This document shows, in pieces, positions 61,736 to 64,000 of a stretch of 64,000 nt of DNA (positions are counted from its first letter, which is position 1; every line of letters begins with the position of its first letter). Made by a program: the position numbers and the translations under genes. The stretch is from Puffinus mauretanicus (taxonomy: Eukaryota; Chordata; Aves; Procellariiformes; Procellariidae), in contig JAJKFH010001094.1 of the NCBI GenBank assembly GCA_023333565.1, forward strand, positions 1 through 64,000, written 5' to 3'. The notes below the pieces were generated by a model. That model was given only the letters and a program-made list of their open reading frames with translations, searched no databases and had not been told where the DNA came from.

Positions 61736-64000
61736 TGTCCCTAGCTGAACGGAAGATGAACACCTTCCAGACCATCTCTCCTCCCTTGGCCTGCAGGTTT
61801 CACAAGACAATCACGTCATTCTAGTTTGAAATCACATCATGCTACAGCCACCTCGCCTATTCTGCGATAGGTGAAATGCTTTATTAGATTACATACTGAA
61901 CTACAACACGTTGCAACTTCTCTGAAGATTAGTTTTTGGGACTCCTTATCACTAATCTACAGATCTACATTTTTTTCAGTCCTGGTAAAATGTAATGGAC
62001 AATTACATCATTGGGGAGAGAATTTTTAACCACTCTTTTTTTTTTTTTTCTGGTCTGACTATAGTAATCCTTTCACAAATAAAACCCTTAATATTATCTT
62101 TGAAAGAGTATTTCTGATTATCTTTGCTTTTTCACATGAAAACATTCCAGTTGGAGCGAACTAGTTTCTGAACTATCACTGTCATAGAAGATTAAAGATG
62201 CATCAAGATACAGAGGAATTCAAAACAGAAGTCTTACAGCAGTGTAAATTTAGGACAGTTGTACTGATGGTGGTATTTAACCAGTAGAACTATGGTGAAA
62301 TTTAAGTATCTAATTTGAAAAAGAAGTAACCACAATTACCTTGGTTTTTTGGAAGGTTTTTTTTTTTAATTTATTTTAATGAGAAAAATTAGAACAGGGA
62401 CAATTTCTAATGTTGTGACTTTCATGCCATAGGTTTTATATTTGGAGGAAAAACAATTCTATTTCTACTGCTTGGAGACATCAAAAAATCTGCCTTCAAT
62501 AAAAATAAATACACCTCATATTTATAAATGTGTCTAATGTGAGGAATATTCTATTTTTCCATAAATTGCAGACCAATAATAAGCATACTAGTATATAGAA
62601 GATTTGGCGGTGATTTTCCTCTTAGCAACTTCTTCAGATACAGAACAACACACTTTCCAGTTTCCAAATAGAAACTATTCTAATGTCTGTTTCTAGGATA
62701 GACGCAATCTAGATGTGGTTTAACATAAATTCATGCTCTTTTTGTTCTGAACCTTATTGGAACGCTTGTTTAAACTGCACAGGCTCTTAGAAGCACTTTT
62801 GGGAAAAAAGGCTGGAAGTGGTTTTTCTGAATGCAGCAATGGGACTTGGCCAGACTGACTCTCAGCATAATCCTGAACACGAGCACAGTACCCCTACGCA
62901 CAGGGTCACTTGGCTCCCTTCCAGCCACGACCTGGGCTTTTTGTGTCTTCCCAGTGCAAAGACTGCCACCTGGGGACTGCAGAGCATCAGCTTCAGCGAG
63001 GTTCCTCCTGAATTACAAGAGTATATGAGAGAAAGGAACCAAACGCCGGAATCAGACGCTGCATGTTTATAATCCAGAATACATGTTGCTCAAGAGCATT
63101 GCCGAAGCAGGCTTAATAACACTCGTGTCATCACTGCACTCTGAATAAACAAACCATTTACAAGTTAACTATAGACATCCCTTTGCCTTGAGCATTTACC
63201 CACTGTTTGATATTCTACAGGTTGTGTCTGTGCAGAAGAAAAAGTGAAGGCGGGTACCTCTTTAACACAATCCTTCCTTTAAGAAAAGCAGCTGAATAAT
63301 TCTTGTGTCCTTGAACACAGACATAACGAATGTCTTGTTCATAATTCTACAACTGTTTTTATTCTGGAAAAAAAAAAGTGTCCTTCCTCTCAACTCCGGT
63401 CTCCAGTGAATTCATCTCCCAGATTTTATCAAGGTATCTAAGTTAGGAGCATGGACACCATAGATTCCTTCTGTTGTTGTTTTTGGTTTCTTCACTGTAT
63501 AGATCTTCCCTTCCTACCAATATGCACCTAAGATCTGAATCTACCAAGCAGATGCCGTTCTTCCTCTACTGACTTTAAGAGTGACTGTGCTCCTAACAAA
63601 GACACCTTGGTTAAATACTGACATTTGATGGGATGAATCTAAGCCTGACTGCTGCCGGGTTCAGAAAATCGATGAGGCTTTCACGATTGGTGTGGGCTTT
63701 CTGCACGGACCTAGCAATGTCCCTACTAATACATGAAAACTGCTATTTCTAATTATCTACGCATTTACCAGAAAAAAAGGCTGGTGCGTTATATTACTGC
63801 AAGTATTGCTTCAACATTCAATAAACCTGCTTCGCAAAGTGTATATACACAAGGAGAAAATACGTTCTTGATTTTGTCAGTGTATTACCCTAAGAACAAT
63901 AAATATGATATCACCGACGTAAGAAAACAATGGATCTAACTGCAAAGACTTATAAATACTGAGGAGGAATACAAGCAAAGAAGAGGAAAGGAGAGAGAAG

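Larger units (their letters stand above)
54251..64000. other. Intergenic or intronic sequence, no gene recognised
   Basis: Nearly 10 kb without a convincing coding exon on either strand. Visible items are short tandem duplications (55458-55493 and 56768-56804), a GC-richer block around 58330-58760, a TGG run near 59850 and a weak MIR-like patch near 61635-61735. It could be the first intron of BTBD7 (synteny inference) or intergenic. Confidence 0.55.

Noticed and set aside
48484..64000. Search for BTBD7 coding exons on the plus strand
   Set aside because: No BTB-domain or BTBD7 N-terminal sequence is visible in any frame.

Overview
This is vertebrate nuclear DNA, most likely from a bird. The clues are antisense and sense fragments of CR1 LINEs (including a 3' tail ending in the ATTCTATGATTCT motif), no visible Alu or L1 elements, short introns, and one gene in many small exons. 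I saw no prokaryotic operons, CRISPR arrays, rRNA or tRNA genes.

The dominant feature is the 5' half of one minus-strand gene, UNC79, a large auxiliary subunit of the NALCN sodium-leak channel complex. I assembled 26 coding exons by hand between 47975 (start codon) and 3744 (last donor in the window). Every junction has AG/GT borders, and the reading phase agrees across all 25 joins. Together they give 1251 codons plus one base, about the N-terminal 47% of a roughly 2,600-residue protein. The remaining exons lie below position 1.

Layout. 1-3743 is the start of intron 26. 3744-42439 holds exons 26 to 2; introns run from 84 nt to 5.7 kb, with old CR1 and MIR-like fragments in them. 42440-47953 is intron 1. 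About 47610-48480 is a CpG island holding exon 1, the start codon and the promoter. In human, the neighbour on the far side of this promoter is BTBD7, transcribed the other way, so the same island may drive BTBD7 here; I found no BTBD7 coding exon in the window. 48480-64000 has no recognisable gene. It contains a 1.7 kb degenerate CR1 with a broken reverse transcriptase, an (AATAG)n microsatellite and several short duplications.

Points worth a second look: intron 21 is only 84 nt, in frame and stop-free, so its retention would insert 28 hydrophobic residues; a Cys/His-rich cluster spans exons 8-12; a phospho-site-like SPF tandem repeat sits in exon 18; there is a nested inverted repeat in intron 1 about 0.75 kb from the start codon; and repeated 'TTCAAAT/CCAGATC' motifs occur in introns 2 and 3. 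I see no convincing novel biological system; most of the window is an ordinary conserved neuronal gene in noncoding surroundings.
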